Positions 25,257 through 37,380 of a DNA stretch of 64,000 bases are shown one piece after another (position 1 is the first letter of the stretch; each line of letters opens with the position of its first letter). Position numbers and translations under genes: made by a program. The notes under the pieces were generated by a model that saw only the letters and a list, made by a program, of their open reading frames with translations, ran no database searches and had not been told where the DNA came from. Origin of the DNA: Gymnorhina tibicen (Eukaryota; Chordata; Aves; Passeriformes; Artamidae); the NCBI GenBank assembly GCA_013399875.1, contig VXAZ01008023.1, positions 721,957-785,956 of the forward strand. Reading direction: 5' to 3'.

Positions 25257-28200
25257 ACCCTAAAAGTGCCTATTTCTTTCTATTGACTATGAGGAGAGCG
25301 TTGACAATGGCTCAGTTGTAGACAGCTACATTCGCTTTTGTTGCTAGTCAAAGATGTGCTGGGTAGTTGCTAATGTATTGAATTACTAAGACGGAAAGAT
25401 TCTGCGTGGGAAAAATATAAAAGAGTGCTCTTACAGGAGAAGTAATGTCATGGGAGGTGCATGCCAAGTTGAAGCAATGGAAGAAAAGCAGAAGTAGTGA
25501 AACGGTACACGGGGGCAGGAAAGTCTGAGCTCAGTTGGCGTACAGATATGACTAAATCCGCATAAAACAATTTAATTCAGAATACATAGATTAAAGCAAT
25601 TAATATGAGATCTTTATATCTGTTTTATACTTAGTTTGGACATCTTACTTCAGTCTAGATTTAATATGGTGCTCTGGACTGAACACCCCTACAATGAATA
25701 TGTTTCTGAGCTCACTAAAGAACTGATTGTTGGTTGAGACTGCCATATTCCCCTGAAGTGCAGCAGCCCATTTGGTGTGCACTATAGCACAGCCCCAGAA
25801 GGGATTTGGTTTGTAAACACTAAAACCTTTCTGTGAATTCAGCCAATGTGCAATAAGTGGGGATGACTGAGATAGTTATTTCAAGAATGCACAACTGCTC
25901 TGAACCAGAATGCTAATGTAAATGCAGCCTAAGACAGTTTGCATATAAAATTTAAAATTCTAATGAAACAGTCCTGTAGACATAACTGCCTAAAATCCTG
26001 ATAGAATTAGTGTAAAGTACATAGCTTTGAGAGCTGCCAGATCATCAAGTCACTAGATGAACTGAGGAAGACAAGATTTTCCTCTAGAAGTCTTTGCTGG
26101 CACTTCTCACTCTATATTGATTTTATGGGGTAAGTGAATAAAAATCTAGGAGCATCACACCCACCCTGGCAGTACACAGGAAGGTCTGATGGGAGAAAAG
26201 GAGAAAAAGCAGGGGTAGGACTTTCTGTAGGGCAATATGTACACACATTGAGGTTTGGTCATGGCTGGAGACTGAAGAGTGCTTCATCAACAAATATTGA
26301 CCAAAACCAGAAGGCAAGAAGGAGACAGGTGCAAAGGGTGAAGAGATGACATGGCAAGTGTGAACAAATTAATTTAAATTTGAAATACTCTGGAGCTAAA
26401 GTACAATTTTACATTAAGCACAGGACAAAACAATACATATGGAGAGCTCTGTTTGCATTTGTACCACATTGTCCGAACCTTCTGTTGCTATGGTTTTGCA
26501 CCACCTGTCTGCTATCAAGGATTGTTTACCTCTTTCAGTACTGCGCTGGATTATTTAGATGGTTATCTCAGCATGATCGATTGAGTTACCTCTCTGGCTT
26601 CATATGCTGAGAATAAATTCTGTAAAAGTCCTTGTTGAACCATTGTGATGCTCCCTTAGATCTGATTTTTTTTAAATTAAAAATTATAACGTTTCTGGTT
26701 TTTCACAAAATTAGAAGAATGGTGACTGTAAGGAAATCCATTAGCATGCAAAAAAGACCCCAACATGAAGAAAGGTTTCTTTTTAACATCACGAAATAAT
26801 ATTTTGCATCAGTTATAACACACTAGAAATTTTGCTTACTTGTGGTTATAGTTAGTGAAAATTGTGATCCACCTTTCCGGGTGGTGTGGAGCAACGTATT
26901 TTTATCAGCTTCAGTTTAACTGTTTTAATCTTCTCAATTCACGTATAGGATGACACATGCATTTCAAACAGCTTAACATTATCTTAGTGTTGGCAAGACA
27001 ATGTGCCTAAGATGGAGATGGATTCTTGTGCAATAGCTTAGCTGAACTGTCTGCGAAATTCCATTCAATTATATTTGCAGAAGTCTATGGAAAGCTGTGG
27101 AAAATCTCATCTCTTAATCAAAAACAACTTGATTGTATCCAGGGGGCTCATTGGAGCTCTGAATCACTCATAAACGTTGATAGGGTACAAATGGCAATGA
27201 TCTTCCAAGTCCAGCTGGAGTTTGTAGACATAAGAGTTGGAAGTAATGTTTCTTTACATGTAAGCTGAATGCATTTAAATAACAATTATTGACAGACAAC
27301 AGGTGAGAAAATATATTCTGGTTTTATACATTTCATTTAAAAAAAAAAGGCTGTATTCTCAGCTCTAACACTTTTCTCCTCTTAGGTATTATGAGTAGAT
27401 TTCACAAAGGGAGTAAGCATGATGAACAGGAAGCTTAGGTGGGGCTTAGTCAGAAAGAGAGCTCCTGACTCCGAGAATTCAAGACAAATAATGTGTCATC
27501 TTCAGCTCTGTATGACAGCCCTGTGAGCAATTAAACGTGTGCTGTTTATCTGAACCTTCATTCTTCTGTGTACGAACATCACTGTTTACTCCTCTATCCT
27601 TCAAAAATGGCCTGATATGCACAGATCTACCACAGAACTGAGCCTCTTCCTTTGGCCAGAAGCATATCAAATCTGCAAATCTTCAGTGAGAAGAGAAACA
27701 TGATGCATGGACATCAAAGGGGTCAAAGGGGTATAGATGAAGTCTGCAGCAGTTAGGTTCTAACCTACTTGAGACAGAAACTGCAAAACCGGGGTAAAGG
27801 TAGTCCCATCTCAATTCTCCTGGAGAGAAAGAATGCAATGGATAAAAACTCCTCTTTCACCAAACAAATCAGAAAGCTATCTAAATCCTACCCTTTCCAG
27901 ACATCTTAATTATTTCTAAAGAGTGTCTTGCCTACACATTACCACCAGAATTTTTAAGGTACTTCAGAAGACAATGCACAGAAATATTTTGTGTGGAAAA
28001 GGTGTCAAACAGGGCTCTGAGAACAGACACCTCTCCTTGCCAAAATGGGTTGGTCAGTCTGATCTTAGGACTCACTGAACAGGAGCAAAAACACAGATGA
28101 AGGTAAACCACAGGATAAGCCCTCTCATTCTTGTTGTTTAGTATGGCTCAGTGGTTTCCGGAATCAGAGGTAGCAAACTGCAACTGATACTGTGAAATTG

Positions 28201-30175
28201 AAATGGTAATGCTCTACAATTAGTGGCCATAACATGGGGTCACAAGATAAGAGAAGGGTTTCCTTCTACTGCTTTATGGTGAGTGACAGAAGCTCTTCAT
28301 GATTTCAGGAGAGAGAACTGTGGAAAGCAAATTTCAAATTTAGTATATGAACCTGCATGGTGCTACAGACTACCCTATAGGATACAAAACAAAGGATAAG
28401 CCCCACTGAGCTCTTGTTAGCACTGAGCTACACAGAAAAAATGTACATGTGAAAAACTTAAATCCATGAACTTTTTATCCAAACCTTTTCGGTTTTAACC
28501 CATTTCCTTAGAAGGTGTAGTATCTTTCACTATTTAACAGCTCAAATCACCAGATCCTTGCAGAACTTAATTTATTATTTATTTTAGAAAGAAACAGGAT
28601 ATAATGAAAAATAATTATTGCCATGAAGAATAATTTTGACATTTAAATACTATATAGGTCTCTAAATAAAATATGTACGGCCAAAGAACACTTCTCTCAC
28701 AATAGAAATTTTATAATTTTTGTCTGGCTTTATAGAAGTTTAACTGCAGGATCGAAACAGTACTCTCTGGCCCTAAATTCACTGCATCTCTGCTGATTTA
28801 AATACCATTTTCCATTAAATAAACAAGCGTTTACCCATTGTGTTTTTTGTGGCACTAATACATATGGAATACAAGAATTATCTTAAACTAATCCCTGGAC
28901 TTTAGTAATTTTTAATAATTTGCAATCAGTTAATTGTTTCCTTGGGACTGAATCACAGGATTTAATTTCACCAGTTCAGATTAGTATTAATGGCTCTTCC
29001 AGAAGAATTTGAATCCTCACTTCTTGTATTCAGTCAATGAGATTCTCAACCTTATTTTTTTCAAAATAATCTGCTTCAATTATCTTAGTTTATTCTTTAA
29101 AATAGAATTCTGAAATAAAATTATTTTAAAGGATTCTTATTTCTATAGATTTCTTTGTGACAACCCATGAGCAAAAGTGACCTCAAAAGGTTTTAATGTC
29201 AGTACACCTTTTTCTATTAAGCAGTTTTTTGCTATCCAGCCCTCTGCTGGAGTGTCCAGATGACAGTTCTTTGTAAACAAGAATTTGAGATACAGAACAT
29301 GAACACCATCTTCCTTATCACTTTAATATTCAGCATCCTATGAATCTCTGGGATGGTAATTTTTAATCACTTTTTTCCATATAAGATGAACATCACCAAA
29401 GTATTTGTGGGGTCTCAGGCTCAGTTTATTTAAGTTTTTTTCATGGACTAAGTTTTCTACTGAAATTCTATGAGGTTCTTCATTTTTAGCATAATTTAAC
29501 AAGGCTTTATCATTGCAATTTTCCAAAATCTTACTTCTGAGAGAAAGTAAGCATTTCAGCAGCCAATATCTTCAGTTCTGGCAGTGTAGGAGCATCTTGT
29601 TGCTATGCTCCAGCAATGGATCAGACAGCAGATAAACATTTTTGCATTGTCAAGGCCTGTCTGTTGTTGGGGAGTCCTGGGATAACATAATCCAAATCAT
29701 GAAAGACAAGGATGGGAAGAGTGATAGACAACAATTCCATGAGGAATACCCAACCTTGTTTTAGTACTCTCATTATGTTTGGAGAGAGGTACACCAGTGG
29801 TAAAACCGATCTTTGATGGTGAACAACTCTTTAAATAAGATTTTGTCAGATTTTCGTGACTCTACACTTGTACCACAGCTGCCCTGCCTTGGTGGCAGGC
29901 ATTTCTGCACTGGTGGCCATCAAGGGAGCCAGTTCACCGGGGGTTTTGTGCTATGTCCAAACCAAGGTGGTAGATAAGACCTGCTGAACATAGAGCAGAA
30001 ATATTAACACAGCGCCCTCAATGTCATCAACAGGTACCCACATGCAGCTGTTCTGCCACTGGAGCAGACAGGTAAAAAAGTTTCTGGAAATTATTCCAGT
30101 AGGTGGGACTGAAAATTTATAGCATTTTCTTCAGTTTGGGTTACTTTTCTAAGAAAGGTTAGAAGGAATAAGGGA
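25257..30175. other. non-coding stretch
   Basis: AT-rich sequence, longest open frame about 80 codons, no domain. An A-rich run occurs near 27340. Nothing else that I can support. Confidence 0.6.
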
Positions 30176-30195
30176 TTTTTTTTTTTTTTTTTTTT
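30176..30195 (+). repeat. poly(T) run of 20
   Basis: Twenty consecutive T, followed within 80 bases by further T/G-rich runs. It could be the tail of a minus-strand retroposed sequence or simple slippage. No retroposed body is identifiable next to it. Confidence 0.8.
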
Positions 30196-30274
30196 AACCT
30201 GGGACAGACTGGGATTCCTAGGTTTTTTTGGGGTTTTTTATTGTGTGTTTTTCTATTCCTTTTTGTCTCTTCAG

Positions 30275-30475
30275 ACTACGGAGAAGACATTTCCTCAAGC
30301 ACGGGGAAAGGGAGCCAATAATTTGGAGATTCACTTGCTTGCTCTTCTTTTATGGAGATGCATTATTACTAGATTGTTTGTCAGATGTCTGTCTTCCTTT
30401 GAGTAATCTGTCTCCATCTGTGGCCTTAAAAGGGCTTCTGTGTGCACTTAATCTGTTCTAAATGACCCAAATAAA
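30275..30475 (+). other. candidate terminal-exon-like segment
   Basis: A long T/C-rich tract ends in TCTCTTCAG at 30266-30274. The sequence after it is open for 43 codons in phase 0 and ends at a TAA at 30404-30406, with an AATAAA at 30470-30475. A second, longer frame (77 codons, 30228-30461) overlaps in another phase. The order acceptor, short open frame, stop, polyadenylation signal is what a last exon shows, and its phase would fit the donor at 14184. The predicted peptide is not recognised and the support is purely positional. Confidence 0.15.
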
Positions 30476-30489
30476 TTATGACTCTGACT

Positions 30490-31500
30490 AACAAGACCTC
30501 AATAAGGGATGTTAGCTAAAGACTGTGACTGGAGTGCTCTTCTCCTGAATTCGCTTCAGTAGGACAGATCGGTCTGCAAGCTTGTCCTTTGAGAAGAGGT
30601 AGGTGCAGCTGGGCAATCTCCAGTGCACGCTGCTCACCTAGGATCTCCCTGTAGCCAGCAGTTTCTCTCTGTGGGGCCAACGCATTTTACCTGTACAAAC
30701 AGCAAACAGTGTAACTACTTGACAAATTTAAAATATTTTTTCCTTGGATGATAACAAGAAAGCTTTGCATTTTTTGGCACTTGGCAGCTCTCTTGACTGT
30801 GTCAGGTAGAAAAATTAGTTTACTCTTCACTAGGCATACGTGCCAGGGGACCACTCACTATTCCTTTGTGGAGGAAAGCTTTTCACCCAGTACTGATCCT
30901 GTTTTTCACTGCTTTCTTCCAGGAGAAGAGCTGTAACTCAGTGAGTGAAGAATGCTTGGCCAGGGATAGAAAAATGGATATTAGAAAGTATTCTCTCTCA
31001 TTTTTCTAGCATTCTCAATTTATTAGTGTTGGTATATGTTTCTTTGGCTGATGTATGATGTACTGTGTTCTATGAAAGTGGAGGAAAGAGAGGGAAAGGA
31101 AACAGGACCTCTGAGTTCTATTTCTTTGCTGTTGTTTGTGAAGAAACAAGGAGAGACTAAGTACAAATTGATGTTAGGTATTTTAAGTGTCAGGTGATAG
31201 GGCAATCCAGAAATGGTATCAATTTGTATGAATGAGGGAAAGGAATCATTGTTTGCAGAGGGGAAAAATGATGGAGGGAAAGTCTATACAAAAACTTTCT
31301 AAAGTAGGAAGAAGGATATGGGCAGAACAGGAAAAAGAGTGATCCAGAATCTGCTGCTCTCTCATAAGCCATGCTGTTTAAGGATAGGTGAAGAATACAT
31401 GGTGAATCCAACATATATGTACCTACCCTTGGCAGTCTAGAAAACTGTTAGTATAGACTATACACAAACTTGCCACCGGACTGGGTAGGAATCCTCTGGC
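30490..31500. other. non-coding stretch
   Basis: No gene or repeat recognised. Short frames of 60-75 codons only. Confidence 0.55.
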
Positions 31501-31509
31501 CTGTATGGT

Positions 31510-32760
31510 CTTATTGGAGGCTGTGTAGCTTATAATGGCTCCATTCTCCTCATATCAAATGTGTAGAAAGCATCTTGATGATGTTTTCCACACAAGCAGT
31601 GAACTCTTCTCACTGACAAGGTCCTAAGCCAACCAAATGCACAGTGACAAATGTCTGTCAGAACCTGAAAATATTGGTGCACACTGTCTAGCAGTGAAAT
31701 GGTCAAAAGGGCATAAGCAGCATGCAAAAATTCTTGGTTTGTATTGTAAGGTTGGCTTGAGATGCAGATATTGGTATTTTCCTTCACATAAGAAGTTATG
31801 TTGATCCTTGTTAGTCACAAAAGGAGGACAGTGCCAGAGATTTGAAATAGATTGGCAATATGAGCATGACTGGTGAAGACAACGTACGCAGCTGGCCTAC
31901 AATGAGGAAGCATCACTGTATGATTATTGTAAACCTGGAGAGATTCAATGGAAGACTGCGGGGGAAGTCTGTTCTTTTGATAGTCTTGGAGTGGCTGGAT
32001 ATGGTATTCTTACGGGACATGGCAATGATTCCTGAGTTGTCATAAATCTTGTCAAGGATGAAGCAGATGGAGAACAGCCTTGCAGAAGCTCCTTGATAAT
32101 GAAGGCAATACAAGATTTGCTAACTTGGAATTGTAAAGCCCCATCTCTATAAATGTCTGATGTAGTTGCGTTAGTGAAGCTAATGATCCTCTGAAGGAAG
32201 GATCCAGAAGATAGCCTGCTTCTTCTCTAGATCTGTTACCCTTTCCTGGCAAAAGCTGTCTAGGTGGCCTTTCAGCATGAAATCAGCAGCCCTCTATGTG
32301 CATATGTGTCTATGGGAAGATGTGGTTTCATGTGTGAGTGCTCATGATATATGTCCCATACAAGTTTAAAAAAGATGGCTTGATCTTGGTACCAGTGTCC
32401 TGCAGTGTTTAAAATGTGCTTCTGTACTATAGAGGAGCTGAGAAATCTCTCACATTCATTCTGGTCACAGCATCGTGACTTAAGAGAAAAGGCTACATCT
32501 TGGTGATCCTGCCATGACCCAATCCTGCTCCCTCTCTCTTCATCCCCATCCTTCCAAGATGTAGCTAATCAATTTTTGCTGCCACAAAATAAGAATGAAT
32601 GCTTATGGGTGCAGGTGGTACATGTGTTGTGATGAGTCCAGGGTGGTGAATTCTGGAAGGGTTGTGGGGTGGTGGGTGCTGTGCCTGCAGGTGGCTCATG
32701 CTCTGTGGAACATGCACATGTTGAGACACAGTGGAAGTTCTCAAAGGTCTACAGCACAGA
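31510..32760 (-). other. block with broken minus-strand frames, origin unknown
   Basis: On the minus strand several open pieces of 60-85 codons follow each other in different phases (32252-32052, 32113-31913, 31818-31624, 31787-31530), interrupted by single stops and shifts, and the composition is more even than in the surrounding AT-rich DNA. This is the look of a decayed coding sequence, such as an old retroposon or a pseudogene, but no motif or family is recognised. A comparable density of short frames can arise by chance at this GC content. Confidence 0.15.
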
Positions 32761-32885
32761 GGTAAACAGAAAAGCTGGGAAGTGGTGTCCTTGTTGGGAT
32801 AGGATGTTAAGAGAGATGTATCACTCTTAAAATGTTTAAATCAAAACAAAATTAATTGCATAAATTTATGCATTACCTACATAAT

Positions 32886-32910
32886 TGTTCTTTCTTATGT
32901 TGAAAGAACA
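32886..32910. repeat. 9-bp perfect hairpin, 7-nt loop
   Basis: TGTTCTTTC at 32886-32894 and GAAAGAACA at 32902-32910 are exact reverse complements around TTATGTT. The loop and right arm contain one copy of the octamer repeated just downstream. Confidence 0.7.
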
Positions 32911-32914
32911 TAAT

Positions 32915-32943
32915 ATGTTGAAATGTTGAAATGTTGAAATGTT
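32915..32943 (+). repeat. 8-bp tandem repeat, 3.6 copies
   Basis: ATGTTGAA repeats exactly at 32915, 32923 and 32931, with a partial copy at 32939. A separate copy lies in the adjacent hairpin (32897-32904) and a related ATGTTGA at about 32955. Confidence 0.8.
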
Positions 32944-34696
32944 ATGTTCAGATTATGTTGAGCTGACTTACTCATAGATAAAACTTCTTAGATCTCAGCT
33001 GCAGTTTAAATATCATCAACAGGATAATGCTGTTCCTGAAAGTGCCCACTTAGATTTAGATTAAAAAAATAAAGCACTGATCATAAAGTCAAAATCTAAA
33101 TGAATAAGTGGGTATGAAATATCCACCACATCTTGCTACTTCTTTAATATTCATGTGACAGCAGGGTACGTCTCAATTTTCAGTAGTCCTTGAATTCTGA
33201 CAAAAAAAATTTCCAAGTCTAGGTCATGAATTCCTGCAAAGTTATATTTATTTCAGCCCATGGCATGACACATTTTTATCATATCAGTGATTTAAACCTC
33301 ATTGTCTTTAGAACCTTTATAATATAATATCCAAAAGGGACATTCATCTAATAAAGCAGCCTATTTTATTCTTACATTTTCTGTTACTACCACTTAGATT
33401 CAGTTTATGTGCAGTACAGAAAACAGACCACTACTGAAAGAAAGAACAAAAGGCAAATCATTGTAAAATCTGAACTGCCAGAATTAGGCCGTCATGTTAC
33501 AAAGTGGTAATTCTTTCTGACAGCCTCAGCTGTACCAATCATGACATTCGGCAAATTAGCCAGGCCAAGAACAAATAAAAAGAAGAAACAGGTGTGAAAC
33601 CAACTTCCTGCCTCCCAGGATAAATACATTGTTCACTGAAGGGCAATGCACCTGCACTATTGTTTCTAGTTGGCAAAGGGGGGTGGGGGGAAGCTTTTAA
33701 GCAAATACACTTGAGACTTGATAAAGACAAGAGACTTCTCTATAATTTCAGTATAAATGGGCATTTTCTTTCATGATTGCTTTTAATAAGTTAACTCTTT
33801 GAGGAGACATTTAAACTGTAGTTTGAATAAATTATAGCTCTGCAAGGGAAGATGAAGTAAAACTGAACATAAGCCTTTTCTGCGCTTTTCAGAAAAATGA
33901 GAGAGACTTCACTGTTTCCTTTCTGATTATGATCTTTCTTCTTAAAGTCACCCTCGTGGCTGAATAGCACCTCAGTGGGGTTAGATGAAGGAGCCTGCTG
34001 CCATCATCATGCTGAGCCCTTGAAGGAATCCATTCCCAACCAGATGTACTATGCTGTGTTTATTTGTAGAAACCAGAAGAGATGTAGAAGAGTAGGAGAC
34101 AAGAAGAGCAGCAAAAAGGCTGTAGTCTGCATAACTTAACTGAATAAGTTTGTTGCTCTGTCCCTAAGTTGTCCTTCTGCCTTGGTGCTTGGGAGCATTT
34201 GATTCATGATTTTTGTAATGGACAGAAAAAGGAATGGGAAAGTGAGAAACTGATTTAATTTTAAGAACAGCTCATTTCTACAAGACAAGAATCATGAACA
34301 GGTGAGACTGCTTTCTCGGATGTTTTCTCCACTGGTACAGATACGATTCTTGGACACATACTTTAATAAATCATTCTCTGCATGTGGGTAGATGCAGACC
34401 AGTACCATAACTGGAAGGCTGGTATCCCCTGATATCCATGTTTGCTGTAGGAAAGAGCAAGGAATAAGAGGGTTCAGCCTCCACTGATGATTAGGGGTTT
34501 TTTGTCCCTAGTGCAGATTGCTTGGCACCTCCACATTTAACTCTGCAATGGCAGAGATGAAGTGGGTGTGGAGTAACACACTGAATAGATATTTCCAAGG
34601 CACAGGACAGCTGTGAAACTGTTCCTGGGGCAGCTGCTGACCCTCACTGCCTTGTGGGGCAATAGCTCCTCCGGTGTTCTGGGACATACTGACATC
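32944..34696. other. non-coding stretch
   Basis: AT-rich, no gene recognised. A short G-rich run (GGGGTGGGGGG) lies near 33679. Nothing else of note. Confidence 0.6.
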
Positions 34697-34717
34697 TGCT
34701 GCTGTTTTACAGCAGCA
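34697..34717. repeat. 9-bp perfect hairpin, 3-nt loop
   Basis: TGCTGCTGT and ACAGCAGCA flank TTT, an exact stem made of CTG/CAG repeats. A tight hairpin in single-stranded form. No poly(T) tail or other terminator-like context, so no function is assigned. Confidence 0.65.
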
Positions 34718-35787
34718 CCTGTGTCTGAGGAAGTGCAACAGGTTAAATTTCTGTCATTCTCATGAATCCCTGGGAAAAGGACAGGAAACAGTGGTTTCAC
34801 AATTATGAGAATGGGAGAGGGTCTGAGGGGTAGATAAGGAGGCTTCTCATGTTGAACTCAGATTGTCCCCGAATTTGTTTGTAACATCATTTACAATGTG
34901 TTCTACTTGCTTTTGTTTGGTGCCTGGTTTGTGGTGATGTTACTCTGAGAGCTGACAAGGTCTGAGCACAACCGGTTCCTCACACACTCTGAACACAGAC
35001 CAGTGAAACTGGAGGATGAAACTATTTCATAGAAATGTTTCTGTTCCTGAACAGTGGATTTGCTAAGTCAGCATTTCTGTGCAGGATCTCAGGATGTTTT
35101 ATTAAAGTAAGTGGTGCCTCCTGGAAGATGAGTACCTCCTCAACCTTCTACTGCAGCCCTGTCATCCTTAACTACAAGGTTATCCCTGTGACAAAATGCT
35201 CAGGGAGATGGGCAGCTGTGCACTCTTTATGTCACATAGACCAACCTTAAATCCGAAACAATTTAGGGCCAGAGAAAGAAAGCTGTTTCTACATTGATGT
35301 AGAAGCAGTCTGTGATGCATTAGGCAGTGGGACTAGTATAGGTATCACTAGTAATTGGTGCTACTATTTGAATATTTTATAGATTAGGAACTGAGAACTA
35401 CAGGACACCAGTGCTACTGTGGCAGTTTTCTCTAGATAAGGAGGAGAGCTGTAAAGGGGGAGACTGCAACAGCTTTACTTGAGGTATTATTCAGAATCAG
35501 TTGTACACTTGCAGTGAAGACTAGTGTTTGTTTGCACATGACTTTCTATTTATTTGTAATTATTTCTGTGAGAAATATGACAAGAAAAACCTTACTGAAG
35601 TTCTGTGAGTGAGCACAAGCACTTGCATCGTTTTAGCATCTGTCACCAAGCTCAGCTGATAATGGTGACTGCTATTATGGCATCTTCCTCCCCTCTACAC
35701 AAGGCCATCTGGGATTTGTGTTATGTAAGAGGATTAGCATTTTTGCTTTCCTCTGTTATTTAAAGTATTTCTCAGAACTGCTTTTTG

Positions 35788-35814
35788 AATAATAATAACA
35801 ACAACAATAATAAT
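35788..35814 (+). repeat. (AAT)3(AAC)3(AAT)3 microsatellite
   Basis: Nine perfect trinucleotides in a symmetrical block arrangement, three AAT, three AAC, three AAT. Confidence 0.85.
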
Positions 35815-37290
35815 TGATCTGTTTATTGTGGGGCTTTCTGAAAGGAGAAGTTGGGAATTCTAAAGCTACTGCTCTTAAGGCGAACACCTGGCCTCACCAT
35901 TTGGGTTTGAATGGGATTCACTTGAAACAGGATTTTTCAAGCTGTGGTGGATAGGACTGATGGAAGGCTGATATCACTGGATGAAATCAAGGGTAAAGCA
36001 TAAATTAATGTGAATGGATCAGTTCCAGCAAGGAAACCATTGTAATTTCCGTTTCCTCTTCTCAGACGTGCTTATTCATCACAGTGGTTTTAGGGAAAAC
36101 CTCAGCTTCAAATCCTATCTCATAAAATTATAATAGTGGCTGGTAACATTGCCTGTTAAGAGAGCCTGAAATGTATAATTTTCTGATCCTGTCTTGGGTT
36201 GCTTAATGATTTTCAAAGATTGAATTATTTAGGCTGAAATTTCTAATATTGAGGGTCTTCTTAAGACCAAAAATTTTGAAAAGTTCTAGTCAAAGAATGT
36301 ACCTATTTTTCAGAACTTGATAAAAATAAATAATTTTTATCATGAAAAGAAAGTAGTTCTTAAGGCTTGTTGGTCAAATTCACGTAAACTGGAGCTAGGA
36401 GTATTGAAGGCAGGAAAAAATGTTTTTAGATTTGTGACAATTTCTGTGTTTTAAACAGCTGTATATTTGAAAAATATCCCTGTAATGGAACCCTAGTGTG
36501 ACCACAGTTTTCAGGTTTGGGTCTTCATCTTTTCCTTAGAATAAATATATTAAAGAAATAAATAAATAGGTAAATTGTCATGGTAGACATTGTTTGAACA
36601 AACATTGTAACAATTAGCTCTTCTGACTGGAGATGTAGTAAAAGTAATAAGGGTGGTATACAAATCCCACTGTACTTAGTAAATTCATAGACTCCCACTG
36701 GAGAAATCTTGGACTGTAGCTAAAGACCCTAAGGACTCCATGGACATTGTCTATACTCCAGTCACCCACACAACTTGACAAGCCCATGCATGAGAAACAT
36801 CTGCATCAGGACTTAGTATACACTAGGAAAGAGTACAGGACTGCTTCTGGTTGGGGTTTTTTTGTGTAAATGCTGCTCTCCTGCTGGTGTGGGAGCAGTC
36901 TGGTAAAAGCAGCAAGGAAAGGCCTCTGGGTGCTGGAGCTACAACTGAGAGAATAAGAATGGTAGAGTGAAGACAGTGATTTTGGGCCTGGGAACTCAGT
37001 ACTGGCATTATCATGCTGGTGCTGGAGCTTGGATGGGAAACCTGTGGTGGAAGCAGTGATTGGCTGCAGCAAGAGATGGCAGCTGAGACTGGGTGAGGTT
37101 GGAGGCTAGTGCTGGAGCAAGGAGCTTGGGCAGGGGGACGGGGAGGGGGAGCAGCAGGTGGCAGCTCTGTGTGCATCAGCATTTACTTCCTTCAAGCCAA
37201 GAGAAAGTCAGAGAATCCTGAGCCCTATCATTTCTCTGCTGCCAGCAATTGCCATAAAAATCTGCTGCTATTAATGGCAAATACATCAGG
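35815..37290. other. non-coding stretch with a GC-richer purine patch
   Basis: Mostly AT-rich. From about 36850 to 37180 the plus strand is G-rich with many GGAGC/GCTGG-type words, which yields overlapping minus-strand Ser/Pro/Thr-rich frames of 88 and 119 codons (36806-37072, 36823-37182). These look composition-driven. No domain is visible. Confidence 0.5.
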
Positions 37291-37293
37291 CTG

Positions 37294-37380
37294 ACTGTGC
37301 TGGGTCAGACCACCTAACACAATACCCTGTCTCCTCAGCAGTAATTGCCTGGGGGAGAGTACAAGAACAGACCCACAAAG
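37294..37380 (+). repeat. possible ancient amniote interspersed repeat fragment
   Basis: TGCTGGGTCAGACCACCTAA followed by an AATACCCTGTCTCC motif and, further on, GAGAGTACAAGAACAGACC resembles a repeat widespread in turtles, crocodilians and birds (GGGTCAGACC...CCAGTATCCTGTCTC...AAGAACAGGGCAA). The match is from memory, partial and diverged. The family name is not certain. Confidence 0.4.

Noticed and set aside
32915..32943. Short regular repeats as a possible CRISPR array
   Set aside because: The 8-bp units are contiguous with no spacers, and the window is eukaryotic.
36806..37182. Ser/Thr/Pro-rich minus-strand frames of 88 and 119 codons
   Set aside because: They reflect the G-rich purine bias of the plus strand and overlap each other in different phases.
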